Shown: positions 23,851 through 33,122, counted from the first letter of the stretch. The stretch is DNA of 49,204 nt from Phenylobacterium sp. (GCF_030645195.1 NZ_JAUSLW010000068.1:1-49204); one strand, 5' to 3'. Numbers and translations are program-made. Notes: a model not told the origin generated them from the letters alone.

Positions 23851-26800
23851 GTGTTCACCAAGGTCCTGATCGCCAACCGGGGCGCCATCGCCTGCCGGAT
23901 CATCCGTACCCTGAAGGCCATGGGGGTCGGTTCGGTCGCGGTGTTCTCCGACGCCGACGCCGGCTCCCTGCACGTCTCCCAGGCCGACGAGGCGGTGCGC
24001 ATCGGCCCCGCGCCGGCCGCGCAGTCCTATCTCGACATCGACGCCATCCTGGCGGCCGCCAAGGCCACGGGCGCCCAGGCGATCCATCCGGGCTACGGCT
24101 TCCTGTCGGAGAACACCGCCTTCGCTGAACGCTGCGAGGCGGCCGGCATCGCCTTCATAGGCCCGACGCCGGCCAACATCCTGGCCTTCGGCCTCAAGCA
24201 TACGGCGCGGGAGCTGGCCCACGCTCAGGGCGTGCCGCTGGCCCCGGGCACCGACCTGCTGACGGACGCCGAGGCGGCACGCGCGGCGGCGGAGCGGATC
24301 GGCTTCCCGGTGATCCTCAAGGCCACCGCCGGGGGCGGCGGCATCGGCATGCGCGTCTGCGAGACGCCCGAGGCCGTCGCTGAGGCCTTCGCCGCCGTGG
24401 CGCGGCTGGCCGGCTCCAACTTTTCCGACGGCGGGGTCTTCCTGGAGCGCTATGTCCGCAAGGCCCGCCACATCGAGGTCCAGGTGTTCGGCGACGGGCA
24501 GGGCGGCGTCGTCGCGCTCGCCGAGCGCGACTGCTCGCTGCAGCGGCGCAACCAAAAGGTCATCGAGGAGACCCCGGCGCCCCACCTGCCGGCCGCCACC
24601 CGCGCGGCCCTGATGGCGGCGGCCGTGCGGCTCTGCGAGGCCGCCGACTATCGCTCCGCCGGCACCGTGGAATTCCTCTACGACGCCGAGCGCGACGACT
24701 TCTTCTTCCTGGAGGTCAATACCCGCCTGCAGGTGGAGCACGGCGTCACCGAGCAGGTCACCGGCGTCGACCTGGTGGAATGGATGATCCGCGGGGCGGC
24801 CGGCGACTACGCCTTCCTTGACGCCTTCGACGGGACCGTCAGGGGCGCCTCGATCCAGGCCCGCCTCTACGCCGAGGACCCCGGCCAGGACTATCGGCCC
24901 TCCTCCGGCGTGCTCACCAAGGCGAGTTTCCCCGACGGCGTCCGCGTCGACACCTGGGTCACCGACGGCTCGGAGATCAGCGCCCATTACGATCCGCTGC
25001 TGGCCAAGCTGATCGTCACCGCCGCCGACCGGCCGGCCGCCGTCCGCGCCCTGCAGGACGCGCTCGACCGCACCGCTCTGTTCGGCCTGGAGACCAATCT
25101 CGAATGGCTGCGCCAGGTGGCGCGCAGCCAGGCCTTCGTCAGCGGAAAGGTCTCCACCCGAGCGCTCGCCGAGATCACCTTCAAGCCGTGCACCATCCGG
25201 GTGCTGAGCGGCGGGCCGGCCACCACCGTCCAGGACTATCCCGGCCGCCTCGGCTACTGGGACGTGGGGGTGCCGCCCTCGGGGCCGATGGACGCGCTGG
25301 CCTTCCGGCTGGGCAACCGCCTGCTGGGCAATCCCGAGGACGCCGCCGGCCTGGAGATCACCGCCCTTGGCCCCAGCCTGATCTTCAATCATGAGGCCGT
25401 GGTCTGCCTGACGGGGGCCGAGCTGGAGGCCAGCCTCGACGCCCAGCCGGTGGCCACCTACGCCCCCATCGCCATCGCCGCGGGCCAGACCCTGAAGATC
25501 GCCCGGGTGAAGGGTGGGGGCCTGCGCGCCTATCTGCTGGTGCGCGGCGGGCTGGATATCCCGGCCTATCTCGGCAGCCGCTCCAGCTTCACCCTCGGCG
25601 GCTTCGGCGGCCATGCGGGACGGACCCTGGCCGCAGGCGACGTGCTGCACATCGGCCTGGCCGCCGCGGGCGAAGTCTCAGCCCCCCTGGCGCCGGCCCT
25701 GAGGCCGGAGCTCTCAAAATTCTGGGTGCTGCGGGTCCTGGCCGGGCCCCATGGCGCGCCGGACTTCTTCACGCCGGGCGACATCGCCATGGTCCACGCC
25801 GCCGAGTGGAAGGTGCACTACAACTCCAACCGCACCGGGGTGCGCCTGATCGGGCCCAAGCCCCACTGGGCGCGGCGCGACGGCGGGGAGGCGGGGCTGC
25901 ACCCCTCCAACATCCACGACAACGCCTACGCCATCGGCGCCATTGATTTCACCGGCGACATGCCCATCATCCTGGGTCCCGACGGTCCGTCCCTGGGGGG
26001 CTTCGTCTGCCCCTTCGTGGTGATCCAGGCCGACCTCTGGAAGGTGGGCCAGCTGGCACCCGGCGACACCGTCATGTTCGATCTGGTGGACGACGCCGCG
26101 GCCACGGCGGCCGAGGTGGATCAGGACCGCCTGGTGGCGCGCCTTGAACCCGCCCCGCCCTCTGTCGCGGCGGCGGTCCGCGACCTGGCGGAACTCACCG
26201 ATCCGATCCTGGGGGAGATCGAGGCCATCGATCACCGGCCCCGCGTGGTCTATCGCCGCCAGGGCGACCGCCACCTGCTGGTGGAATACGGCCCCATCGT
26301 GCTGGATCTGGAGCTGCGCCTGCGCATCCACGCCCTGATGCTGGAGCTGCAGGCCCAGGCCCTGCCGGGGGTCATCGATATCACCCCGGGCATCCGCTCC
26401 CTGCAGGTCCACTATGACAGCCGCGTCCTGCCCCAGGGCAGGCTGCTGGCGGCCCTGATGGAGATGGAGGAACGGCTGGGCGGTCTCGACGACTTCGAAA
26501 TTCCCAGCCGAGTGGTCCACCTGCCGCTGTCCTGGAAGGACCCGGCGATCTACCAGACCATCGACAAGTACATGGCCTCGGTGCGCGACGACGCCCCCTG
26601 GTGCCCGGACAACATCGAGTTCATCCGTCGCATCAACGGCCTGGCGAGCGAGGACGACGTCCACCGCATCGTCTTCGACGCCCGCTACCTGGTGATGGGC
26701 CTGGGCGACGTCTATCTGGGCGCCCCCGTCGCCACCCCGGTGGATCCGCGCCACCGTCTGGTGACCACCAAGTACAACCCCGCCCGCACCTGGACCCCGC

Positions 26801-27468
26801 CCAATGTGGTGGGGATCGGCGGGGCTTATATGTGCATCTACGGCATGGAGGGGCCGGGGGGCTATCAGCTCTTCGGCCGCACCATCCAGGTCTGGAACAC
26901 CTACCGGCAGACGAACGCCTTCACCGAGGGCAAGCCCTGGCTGCTGCGCTTCTTCGACCAGATCCGCTTCTTCCCCGTGACCCACGAGGAGCTTACCGAA
27001 TGGCGTCGCGACTTCCCCCTGGGCCGCCGCGAAATCCGCATCGAGGAGGAGACCTTCAGGCTCTCCGACTACCGCGCCATGATGGCCGACAACGCCGAGA
27101 GCATCGCGGCCTTCCAGGCCACCCGCCAGGCCGCCTTCGAGGCCGAGCGGCACGACTGGGAACTGAAGGGCGAGTTCGCCCGGGTGGAGGCCTTGTCGAG
27201 TGAAGCGATAGATAACGCCCCCACGGCCGCCATCGAGGCGCCCGGCGGCTCGGAGTTCGTCGAGGCGCCTCTCGGGGGCAGCGTCTGGAAGATGCTCGTC
27301 GAGGTGGGCGACCATGTGGAGAAGGGCGCGATCATCGCGGTGATCGAGGCCATGAAGACCGAGTGCGACGTGGCCAGTCCCAGCGCCGGCGTGGTCCGCC
27401 AGGTCTATGCCCAGGAGCGTCAGCCCATCGCCCCGGGCGCCCCGATGATCGCCCTCGAACCGGCCTGA
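23851..27468 (+). CDS. Biotin-dependent guanidine/urea carboxylase
   Basis: A 1205-residue multidomain carboxylase. The N-terminal biotin carboxylase (residues 1-450) starts KVLIANRGAIACRIIRTLK and has the glycine-rich ATP loop KATAGGGGIGMRV and the EVNTRLQVEHGVTE motif. A carboxyltransferase of KipA/KipI type follows, beginning IRVLSGGPATTVQDYPGRLGYWDVGVPPSGPMD. The C-terminal biotinyl domain ends with EAMKTE, biotin on K1169. The enzyme carboxylates urea to allophanate or guanidine to carboxyguanidine. Coupling to two DUF1989 genes favours guanidine, since true urea carboxylases do not need a deiminase. The start is GTG at 23851, six bases after UAAP2. Substrate preference cannot be decided by eye. 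Confidence 0.92.
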   Translation: MFTKVLIANRGAIACRIIRTLKAMGVGSVAVFSDADAGSLHVSQADEAVRIGPAPAAQSYLDIDAILAAAKATGAQAIHPGYGFLSENTAFAERCEAAGIAFIGPTPANILAFGLKHTARELAHAQGVPLAPGTDLLTDAEAARAAAERIGFPVILKATAGGGGIGMRVCETPEAVAEAFAAVARLAGSNFSDGGVFLERYVRKARHIEVQVFGDGQGGVVALAERDCSLQRRNQKVIEETPAPHLPAATRAALMAAAVRLCEAADYRSAGTVEFLYDAERDDFFFLEVNTRLQVEHGVTEQVTGVDLVEWMIRGAAGDYAFLDAFDGTVRGASIQARLYAEDPGQDYRPSSGVLTKASFPDGVRVDTWVTDGSEISAHYDPLLAKLIVTAADRPAAVRALQDALDRTALFGLETNLEWLRQVARSQAFVSGKVSTRALAEITFKPCTIRVLSGGPATTVQDYPGRLGYWDVGVPPSGPMDALAFRLGNRLLGNPEDAAGLEITALGPSLIFNHEAVVCLTGAELEASLDAQPVATYAPIAIAAGQTLKIARVKGGGLRAYLLVRGGLDIPAYLGSRSSFTLGGFGGHAGRTLAAGDVLHIGLAAAGEVSAPLAPALRPELSKFWVLRVLAGPHGAPDFFTPGDIAMVHAAEWKVHYNSNRTGVRLIGPKPHWARRDGGEAGLHPSNIHDNAYAIGAIDFTGDMPIILGPDGPSLGGFVCPFVVIQADLWKVGQLAPGDTVMFDLVDDAAATAAEVDQDRLVARLEPAPPSVAAAVRDLAELTDPILGEIEAIDHRPRVVYRRQGDRHLLVEYGPIVLDLELRLRIHALMLELQAQALPGVIDITPGIRSLQVHYDSRVLPQGRLLAALMEMEERLGGLDDFEIPSRVVHLPLSWKDPAIYQTIDKYMASVRDDAPWCPDNIEFIRRINGLASEDDVHRIVFDARYLVMGLGDVYLGAPVATPVDPRHRLVTTKYNPARTWTPPNVVGIGGAYMCIYGMEGPGGYQLFGRTIQVWNTYRQTNAFTEGKPWLLRFFDQIRFFPVTHEELTEWRRDFPLGRREIRIEEETFRLSDYRAMMADNAESIAAFQATRQAAFEAERHDWELKGEFARVEALSSEAIDNAPTAAIEAPGGSEFVEAPLGGSVWKMLVEVGDHVEKGAIIAVIEAMKTECDVASPSAGVVRQVYAQERQPIAPGAPMIALEPA

Positions 27469-27473
27469 GCCCC

Positions 27474-29252
27474 ATGACCCGTCCCTCCGTCACCGCCATC
27501 GCCGCCGAGGTCTCCAGCGGCAAGCGCTCCGCCGAGAGCGTCATCGCCGAGGCCCTGGACTCCATCGCCGCCTATGACGACGTCCAGGCCCACGCCTGGA
27601 TCATGCGGCCGGACCCCCAGGCCGTCCTGGCCCAGGCCCGCGCGGTGGATGCGCGCATCGCGGCCGGCCAACAGCTTCCGCTCGCCGGTGTCCCCTTCGC
27701 GGTGAAGGACAATATCGACGTGGCCGGTCTGCCCACCACGGCCGCCTGCCCGGCCTACGCCTACGTTCCCAACGAGACCGCCACCGTCGTCACCCGCCTG
27801 CTGGCGGCCGGCGCGATCCTGATGGGCAAGACCAATCTCGATCAGTTCGCCACCGGCCTGGTGGGCGCCCGCAGCCCCTATGGCGCGCCGGCTTGCGTCT
27901 ACAACCGCGACTATGTCAGCGGTGGGTCGAGTTCCGGGTCGGCCGTGGCCGTCGCCGCGGGCCTGGTGGCCTTCGCGCTTGGCACAGACACGGCGGGCTC
28001 GGGCCGGGTGCCGGCCGCCTTCAACGGCTTGATCGGCTTCAAACCCACCAAGGGCCGCTGGAGCAGTTCCGGCGTGGTTCCGGCCTGCCGCTCCCTGGAC
28101 TGCGTGACGGTGCTCGCCAACGACGTCGCCGACGCCGCCCTGGTGGATAGCGTGGTCGCCGCCTTCGATCCGGCCGACGCCTATTCCCGCGCCGCCCCGG
28201 CCGCGCCGTCCCTGCTGGGCGAGAGCTTCCGGTTCGGCGTGCCGAAGGCCGACCAGCTGATCTTCATGGGCGACGATCAGGCCCAGGCCCTCTATGGCCA
28301 GGCCGTCGCGCGGCTCACGGCCACCGGCGGCGTCCCCGTCGAGATCGACATCGAGCCCCTGCTGGAGGCCGCCAAGCTGCTCTATAGCGGCCCCTGGGTC
28401 GCCGAGCGCACCGCCGCCATCGAGCCCCTGCTGCGGCAGACCCCGGCGGCGGTCCATCCCGTGGTCCGCGCCATCCTGCAGGGCGGCTTCGGGGTGACCG
28501 GGGTGGAGACCTTCCGGGGCCTCTATGCGCTGGCCGACCACGCCCGCGCCGCCGAGGCGATCTGGCCCCAGGTCGCCGTCCTGCTGCTGCCCACCACGCC
28601 GACCATCTACCGTCTGGCCGAGGTGATGGCCGAGCCCTTCGCCCTGAACGGGGCGCTCGGCCTCTACACCAACTTCGTCAACCTGCTGGATATGAGCGCC
28701 ATCGCGATCCCGGCCGGGTTCCGCGACAACGACACCGGCTTCGGCGTCACCCTGATCGGCCAGGCCTGGGCGGACCACGTCCTCCTCGACCTGGCCCGCC
28801 GCTACGAGGAGATCTTCCCCATGCCCGACGCCCCCGCCCTCGATGTCAGCGGCAAGCCCCAGACCGTGAAGATCGCTGTGGTCGGCGCCCACCTGGCCGG
28901 CATGCCCCTGCACTGGCAGCTCACTTCCCGCGACGCCAGACTGTTGAGCCGCACGAAGACCGCGCCGGCCTACAAGCTGTTCGCCATGACCAACACCACC
29001 CCCTTCAAGCCGGCGCTGATCCATGTCGGCGAGGGCGGTGGGGCCATCGAGGTGGAGATCTACGAGTTGGGGGTCGAGGCCTTCGGTAGCTTCGTGGTGG
29101 AGGTGCCCGCGCCGCTAGCCATCGGCACGGTGACCCTGGAGGACGGCGCCTCGGTGAAGGGCTTCGTCGCCGAACCCCGCGCCATCGTCGGCGCGCAGGA
29201 CATCACCGCGCTCGGCGGCTGGCGCGCCTATGTCGCGGGATTGTCGGCCTAG
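27474..29252 (+). CDS. atzF: Allophanate hydrolase
   Basis: A 592-residue enzyme that splits allophanate into carbon dioxide and ammonia and finishes the pathway of this operon. The N-terminal amidase-signature domain shows the Ser-cisSer-Lys triad: K78 (VKDN), the cis-Ser within GGSSSGS (152-154), and nucleophile S176 (TDTAGSGRVP). A C-terminal allophanate-hydrolase domain (about 460-592) follows (VVGAHLAGMPLHWQLTSRDARLLSRTKTAPAYKLFAM), of the type that decarboxylates the intermediate. ATG at 27474 follows the carboxylase stop by five bases. Length is typical of the two-domain family. Confidence 0.94.
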   Translation: MTRPSVTAIAAEVSSGKRSAESVIAEALDSIAAYDDVQAHAWIMRPDPQAVLAQARAVDARIAAGQQLPLAGVPFAVKDNIDVAGLPTTAACPAYAYVPNETATVVTRLLAAGAILMGKTNLDQFATGLVGARSPYGAPACVYNRDYVSGGSSSGSAVAVAAGLVAFALGTDTAGSGRVPAAFNGLIGFKPTKGRWSSSGVVPACRSLDCVTVLANDVADAALVDSVVAAFDPADAYSRAAPAAPSLLGESFRFGVPKADQLIFMGDDQAQALYGQAVARLTATGGVPVEIDIEPLLEAAKLLYSGPWVAERTAAIEPLLRQTPAAVHPVVRAILQGGFGVTGVETFRGLYALADHARAAEAIWPQVAVLLLPTTPTIYRLAEVMAEPFALNGALGLYTNFVNLLDMSAIAIPAGFRDNDTGFGVTLIGQAWADHVLLDLARRYEEIFPMPDAPALDVSGKPQTVKIAVVGAHLAGMPLHWQLTSRDARLLSRTKTAPAYKLFAMTNTTPFKPALIHVGEGGGAIEVEIYELGVEAFGSFVVEVPAPLAIGTVTLEDGASVKGFVAEPRAIVGAQDITALGGWRAYVAGLSA

Positions 29253-29314
29253 CCGCCGGGCACGGACGATTCTAGAAGGGAGCTGACGCTTCCTCTCTCG
29301 ACGACAAGGCCTCC

Positions 29315-30361
29315 ATGCTGAGCTGGATCCATTCGACCCTGGGCCACGCCTGGGGGCCCTTGCGCCTCTTCGATTCGTTCTTCTTCCTGGCGGGTACGGG
29401 CTTCGCCGCCAGCGCCCTGGTCACCTGGCTGATCCTGCCCCGCCTCTGGTCGCGCCTGCCCACCGACCGGGGCCGGGCCTTCGCCGTCAATGCCGAGATG
29501 AGCGTCGGCAAGCCCATCAGCGCGGGCCTGATCTTCGTCAGCGTCTTCGTCGTGGCCTGTCTGATCTTCGTGCCCTTCGGGGCGCGCTGCCTGCTGACCC
29601 TGCCCCTGATGGTGGCCGCCATGCTGGTGGGCTATTTCGACGACCGGCGGGGCGGGTTCTCGGAGTACCAGCTCGCCCTGATGGACCTCGCCATCGCCGT
29701 CGGCGCGGCCATGGTGATCTGCGGCTTCGAACCCACCACCATCTGGCTGCCGGGCTGGAAGGGCGTGCTGACCCTGGGCCCCTGGCTGTCCATTCCCCTG
29801 GCCACCGGCATCATCTGGCTCTCCATCAACGCCACCAACTGCTCCGACGGGGTGGACGGCGTCTCGGGCAGCCTGACGGGCACCGCCATCCTGCTGCTGG
29901 GGGGCCTGCTCTACGCGGTGATCGGCAACGAGGTGGTGGCCGGACACCTCAACATCCCCGTCACCCGCGAGGGCGCGAACTGGGCGATCATGGCCTTCCT
30001 GATGGTGGGCTGCGTGGCGGGCTACCTCTGGTACAACGCCGCCCCCAGCCTGGTGCTGATGGGGGACGCGGGCTCCCGGCCGCTCGGCCTGCTGATCGGC
30101 ATGCTGGTGGTGGCCACCAACAATCCGCTGTTCCTGCTGCTGGTGGGCTCGGTGATCCTGATGAATGGCGCCACGGGCCTGGTGAAGGTGGCCCTGCTGC
30201 GGTTCTTCGGCCTGAAGATCCTGGCCGGGATTCGCTTCCCGCTGCACGACCACTGCCGCAAGGAGCTGGGCTGGTCCAACACCCAGGTGCTGGTGCGCTT
30301 CATGCTGGTGCACCTGGGCCTCTCGGCCCTGCTGGTCATCCTGGCGTTGAAGGTGCGCTGA
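29315..30361 (+). CDS. MraY-like polyprenyl-phosphate phosphosugar transferase, divergent paralogue
   Basis: A 348-residue polytopic membrane protein with about ten hydrophobic segments. It resembles phospho-N-acetylmuramoyl-pentapeptide transferase: GYFDDRR (MraY GFLDDY..K), NATNCSDGVDGVSGSL (MraY NLTDGLDGLA), LMGDAGSRPLG (MraY FMGDTGSLALG) and PLHDHCRKELGWSNTQVLVRF (MraY PIHHHFE..GW.E..VIVRFW). The catalytic aspartates are kept, but the lysine after DDxx and two residues of the HHH motif are changed. True mraY normally lies between murF and murD; here it is alone beside nitrogen-catabolism genes. It is probably a second, specialised copy, with function unknown. It follows atzF by 62 bases and overlaps the convergent ABC ATPase end by 26. 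Confidence 0.8.
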   Translation: MLSWIHSTLGHAWGPLRLFDSFFFLAGTGFAASALVTWLILPRLWSRLPTDRGRAFAVNAEMSVGKPISAGLIFVSVFVVACLIFVPFGARCLLTLPLMVAAMLVGYFDDRRGGFSEYQLALMDLAIAVGAAMVICGFEPTTIWLPGWKGVLTLGPWLSIPLATGIIWLSINATNCSDGVDGVSGSLTGTAILLLGGLLYAVIGNEVVAGHLNIPVTREGANWAIMAFLMVGCVAGYLWYNAAPSLVLMGDAGSRPLGLLIGMLVVATNNPLFLLLVGSVILMNGATGLVKVALLRFFGLKILAGIRFPLHDHCRKELGWSNTQVLVRFMLVHLGLSALLVILALKVR

Positions 30362-31115
30362 GGCCCGCCAGCACCGGCGGCACCACCCGGCTCTTCTTGT
30401 CGTCCAGCGGGAAGTCATAGACCGCCGTCGAGCCGTAGCGGTGCGGCGCCTGGGGATCGTGGCGGCGCTTGTCGAAGGCCACCACCCGGGTGCCCAGCTT
30501 GAAGGCCTCCTTGATGTCGTGGGTGACCATCAGGATGGTCAGCCGGTGCTCGGCCCAGAGCTCGGTGATCAGCCCGTGCATGTCCAGGCGCACGCCCGGG
30601 TCCAACGCGCCGAACGGCTCATCGAGGAGCAGGATGCGCGGCCGCGTCACCAGGGCTTGGGCGAGCGCCAGCCGCTGCTGCATGCCCCCCGACAGCGCCC
30701 GGGGATAGGTCTTGAAATTGTGCTCCAGGCCCACCCGCGCCAGCAGGGCCTTGGCGGTCTCCCGCGCCGCCTTGCGCGCCTTGCCCCCCAGCCGGCCGCG
30801 CAGGGGGGAGCCCGCGCAGTCCAGGCCGAAGGTGACATTGTCGAGCGCGTTCATGTGCGGGAAGACCGAGTAGCGCTGGAAGACCACCCCGCGGTCGGGG
30901 CCGGGCTCCGGCGACAGGGGCTCGCCGTCCAGCAGGATCTCGCCCCGGCTCGGCGCCTCCTGGCCCAGCGCCAGGCGCAGGAAGGTGGACTTGCCCGCCC
31001 CCGACGGCCCGATGATGGAGACGAAGGCGCCCTCGGCGACGTCGAGGCTGACCTTCTCCAGGACGATCTTGGACCCGTACTCGACCCAGACATTGCGGAA
31101 GGAGAGCACGCTCAT
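30336..31115 (-). CDS. NitT/TauT-type ABC transporter ATP-binding protein
   Basis: A 259-residue ABC ATPase of the taurine/nitrate/sulfonate class. Walker A is GPSGAGKST (about residues 36-44), the signature LSGGMQQRLALAQAL, Walker B ILLLDEPFGALD, and the H-loop VTHDIKEAF. It powers the permease encoded just upstream (four-base overlap at 31112). A long polar C-terminal tail (after residue 230) goes beyond the usual end. Genes of this class beside urea/guanidine carboxylases are often annotated as urea-carboxylase-related transporters, so guanidine or a related compound is the likely cargo, by inference. Its 3' end overlaps the 3' end of the MraY-like gene by 26 bases. Confidence 0.92.
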   Translation of the reverse strand: MSVLSFRNVWVEYGSKIVLEKVSLDVAEGAFVSIIGPSGAGKSTFLRLALGQEAPSRGEILLDGEPLSPEPGPDRGVVFQRYSVFPHMNALDNVTFGLDCAGSPLRGRLGGKARKAARETAKALLARVGLEHNFKTYPRALSGGMQQRLALAQALVTRPRILLLDEPFGALDPGVRLDMHGLITELWAEHRLTILMVTHDIKEAFKLGTRVVAFDKRRHDPQAPHRYGSTAVYDFPLDDKKSRVVPPVLAGLSAPSTPG

Positions 31116-31936
31116 CGCACGTTCCGCGGCGGGTGGGCCCAGGCGAAGCTGGTGCGGCTCCAGGCCTGCAGGCCTAAGTCCATGATCACCGCCAGCAGCG
31201 AGATCCAGACGACGTAGGGCAGGATGATATCCATGGCGAGATAGCGGCGGACCAGGAAGATCCGGTAGCCGAGGCCGACGTCCGAGGCGATGGCCTCGGC
31301 CGAGATCAGATAGACCCAGGCCGGGCAGAGGGAGAGCCGCAGGGAGTCGATCAGCCGGGGCAGGGCCTGGGGCAGGGCGACCCGCAGCAGGGTCAGCCAG
31401 GTCGAGGCGCCCAGGGTCTGGGCCTTGACGATCTGCTCCTCGGGGATGGCCGCCACATGGCCGGCCAGGTCGCGCACCATCACCGGGGTGACGCCCACGA
31501 AGATCAGCACGATCTTCGAGGTCTCCCCCAGGCCGAAGACAATGAACAGGATGGGCAGGACCGCGATCGGCGGGATCACCGAGATCGCCGCCACCAGGGG
31601 CCCGAGGCTGGCCCTGACATAGGGCAGCAGGCCGATGGTCAGGCCCAGGACCAGGGTGGTCGCCGCCGCCAGACCCATGGCGATCCCCAACCGCCTCAGG
31701 CTGGCCTTGGTGTCGGCGACCAGGGGAACCTCGCCGGTGCGGGGATCGGGCTCGAAGGCCATGGTCTGGATGCCCGCGGCCATCGCGGCGGGGATCGGGG
31801 TGATCTTGTCGCGGGGGTTCTCGGTGTGCCGCGCCGTGGCGATCACCAGGTAGAGCAGGACCAGGGCCAGGATCGGCAGCAGGCCCAGAAGGAGGCGACC
31901 CCCGACACGCGGCCGCGCGTTCAGCAGACGGCGCAT
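31112..31936 (-). CDS. NitT/TauT-type ABC transporter permease
   Basis: A 274-residue inner-membrane permease with about six hydrophobic segments. The first is LLLGLLPILALVLLYLVIA, and the coupling (EAA) loop is seen in EEQIVKAQTLGASTWLTLLRVALPQALPRLIDSLRLSL. The periplasmic loop after the first segment is rather long. It probably works as a dimer with the ATPase and the lipoprotein of this operon. It overlaps the ATPase gene by four bases and starts 42 bases after the binding-protein stop, consistent with one transcript from the operator at 33123-33150. Confidence 0.9.
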   Translation of the reverse strand: MRRLLNARPRVGGRLLLGLLPILALVLLYLVIATARHTENPRDKITPIPAAMAAGIQTMAFEPDPRTGEVPLVADTKASLRRLGIAMGLAAATTLVLGLTIGLLPYVRASLGPLVAAISVIPPIAVLPILFIVFGLGETSKIVLIFVGVTPVMVRDLAGHVAAIPEEQIVKAQTLGASTWLTLLRVALPQALPRLIDSLRLSLCPAWVYLISAEAIASDVGLGYRIFLVRRYLAMDIILPYVVWISLLAVIMDLGLQAWSRTSFAWAHPPRNVR

Positions 31937-31978
31937 CGGGAAGTCACCTCCAGAGGGTAAGCGGTTACTGGGACAGGC

Positions 31979-33076
31979 CTAGAGCTTGCCGTCCGCGGCC
32001 ATCTGCACGTAGGTCGGGTCGAAACGCAGCTTCACGTTCTTCGGGTCGCCCAGGATCTTGCCGCCCGGGAACTCGATGCCGATGTCGTCCACCGACTTGG
32101 CGCCCTGGCCGAACAGGCCGTTGGTGAAGCTGAACTTGCGCACCTTGTCGTTGGCGGTGACCAGGTCGGGGCTGACCGTGGCCGCCAGCGCCGCCTTGGG
32201 GTCGTAATAGAGGTAGGTGGTCTTCAGCTGGCTCTCATAGCCGGCCAGGTCGGTGCCGGAGATCTTGGCCATGGCCTCGCGGGCGGCCTTACCGGCGGCG
32301 TCCTGCTGGTTCATCAGCATGGTGGTCTCGTACCAGATGCCGGCCAGCGCCTTGGCCAGGTTCGGATTGGCCTTGGCTGCGTCGGTGGAGATGATCATGC
32401 CGTCGAGGATCTCGCCGGGGATCTTGGATGAGTCGAACACCTCCTTGGCGCCCGGCATCGCCTTGATCTGCGACAGCTGCGGGTTCCACGGCACGACGGC
32501 CTTGGTCTCCGGGGCCGAGAAGGCCGCCACGATGTCGGCGTCGGAGGTGTTGACCACCTTGACGTCGGTCATCTTCAGTCCGGCGCTCTCCAGCCCGCGG
32601 GCCAGCAGGTAGTGGGAGACCGAGTTCTCGACGAGGTTGACCGGACGGCCCTTGATGTCGGCCAGGGTCGCGCCGCCCTTCAGGATGATGCCGTCATTGC
32701 CGTTGGAATAGTCGCCGATCATGATGAAGGTGGTGTCCTTCCCGGCGGCGGCGGGAATCGTCAGGGCGTCCATGTTGGTGGAGGTCACCGCGTCCAGCTT
32801 GCCGGCGGTGAACTGGTTCAGGCTTTCGACATAGTCGTTGATCTGCACCAGCTTGATGTCGACGCCGTACTTGTCGGACCACTTCTTCACGATCCCGGCC
32901 TGCTCGGCATAGGGCCAGGGCATCCAGCCGGCATAGATGGTCCAGCCGACGGTGTAGGTCTTGGCGGCGGGCGCCGCGGCGGTCTTGGTTTCCGTCTTCG
33001 GGCTACAGGCGGCGAGCGCCAGGCCGACAAGGGCCGCCGTCGCGGCGACTTTCACTCCGGTAAGCCACTTGGTCAT
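31979..33076 (-). CDS. NitT/TauT-type ABC substrate-binding lipoprotein
   Basis: A 365-residue periplasmic binding protein with a lipoprotein signal (lipobox LAAC, lipidated C24) and an NMT1/TauA-like fold. Recognisable parts are KTYTVGWTIYAGWMPWPYAEQAGIVKKW, GKLDAVTSTNMDALTIPAAAGKD and LVENSVSHYLLARGLESAGL. Tryptophans near the mature N-terminus (WTIYAGWMPW) are typical of pockets that bind small cationic or planar ligands in this family, so guanidine or an alkyl-guanidine is plausible, by inference. It is the first gene of the transporter operon; a NikR-type operator lies 47-74 bases upstream of its start. Confidence 0.9.
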   Translation of the reverse strand: MTKWLTGVKVAATAALVGLALAACSPKTETKTAAAPAAKTYTVGWTIYAGWMPWPYAEQAGIVKKWSDKYGVDIKLVQINDYVESLNQFTAGKLDAVTSTNMDALTIPAAAGKDTTFIMIGDYSNGNDGIILKGGATLADIKGRPVNLVENSVSHYLLARGLESAGLKMTDVKVVNTSDADIVAAFSAPETKAVVPWNPQLSQIKAMPGAKEVFDSSKIPGEILDGMIISTDAAKANPNLAKALAGIWYETTMLMNQQDAAGKAAREAMAKISGTDLAGYESQLKTTYLYYDPKAALAATVSPDLVTANDKVRKFSFTNGLFGQGAKSVDDIGIEFPGGKILGDPKNVKLRFDPTYVQMAADGKL

Positions 33077-33122
33077 ATCGATCCCCTGTTCCGCAGACGC
33101 GCCCTCGCCCGTCTTTCGAGCG

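Noticed and set aside
25714..27315. 533-codon open frame antisense to the carboxylase gene
   Set aside because: A shadow of high GC content: no ribosome site, repetitive Gly/Asp/His/Gln-rich peptide, and the sense gene has clear conserved motifs. The same holds for the other long antisense frames (for example 2032-3777, 8984-10945, 41553-43826, 44238-45893).
29315..30361. Calling this gene the essential mraY
   Set aside because: It is outside a murein gene cluster and has lost the DDxxK lysine and the full histidine motif, so it is listed as MraY-like only.
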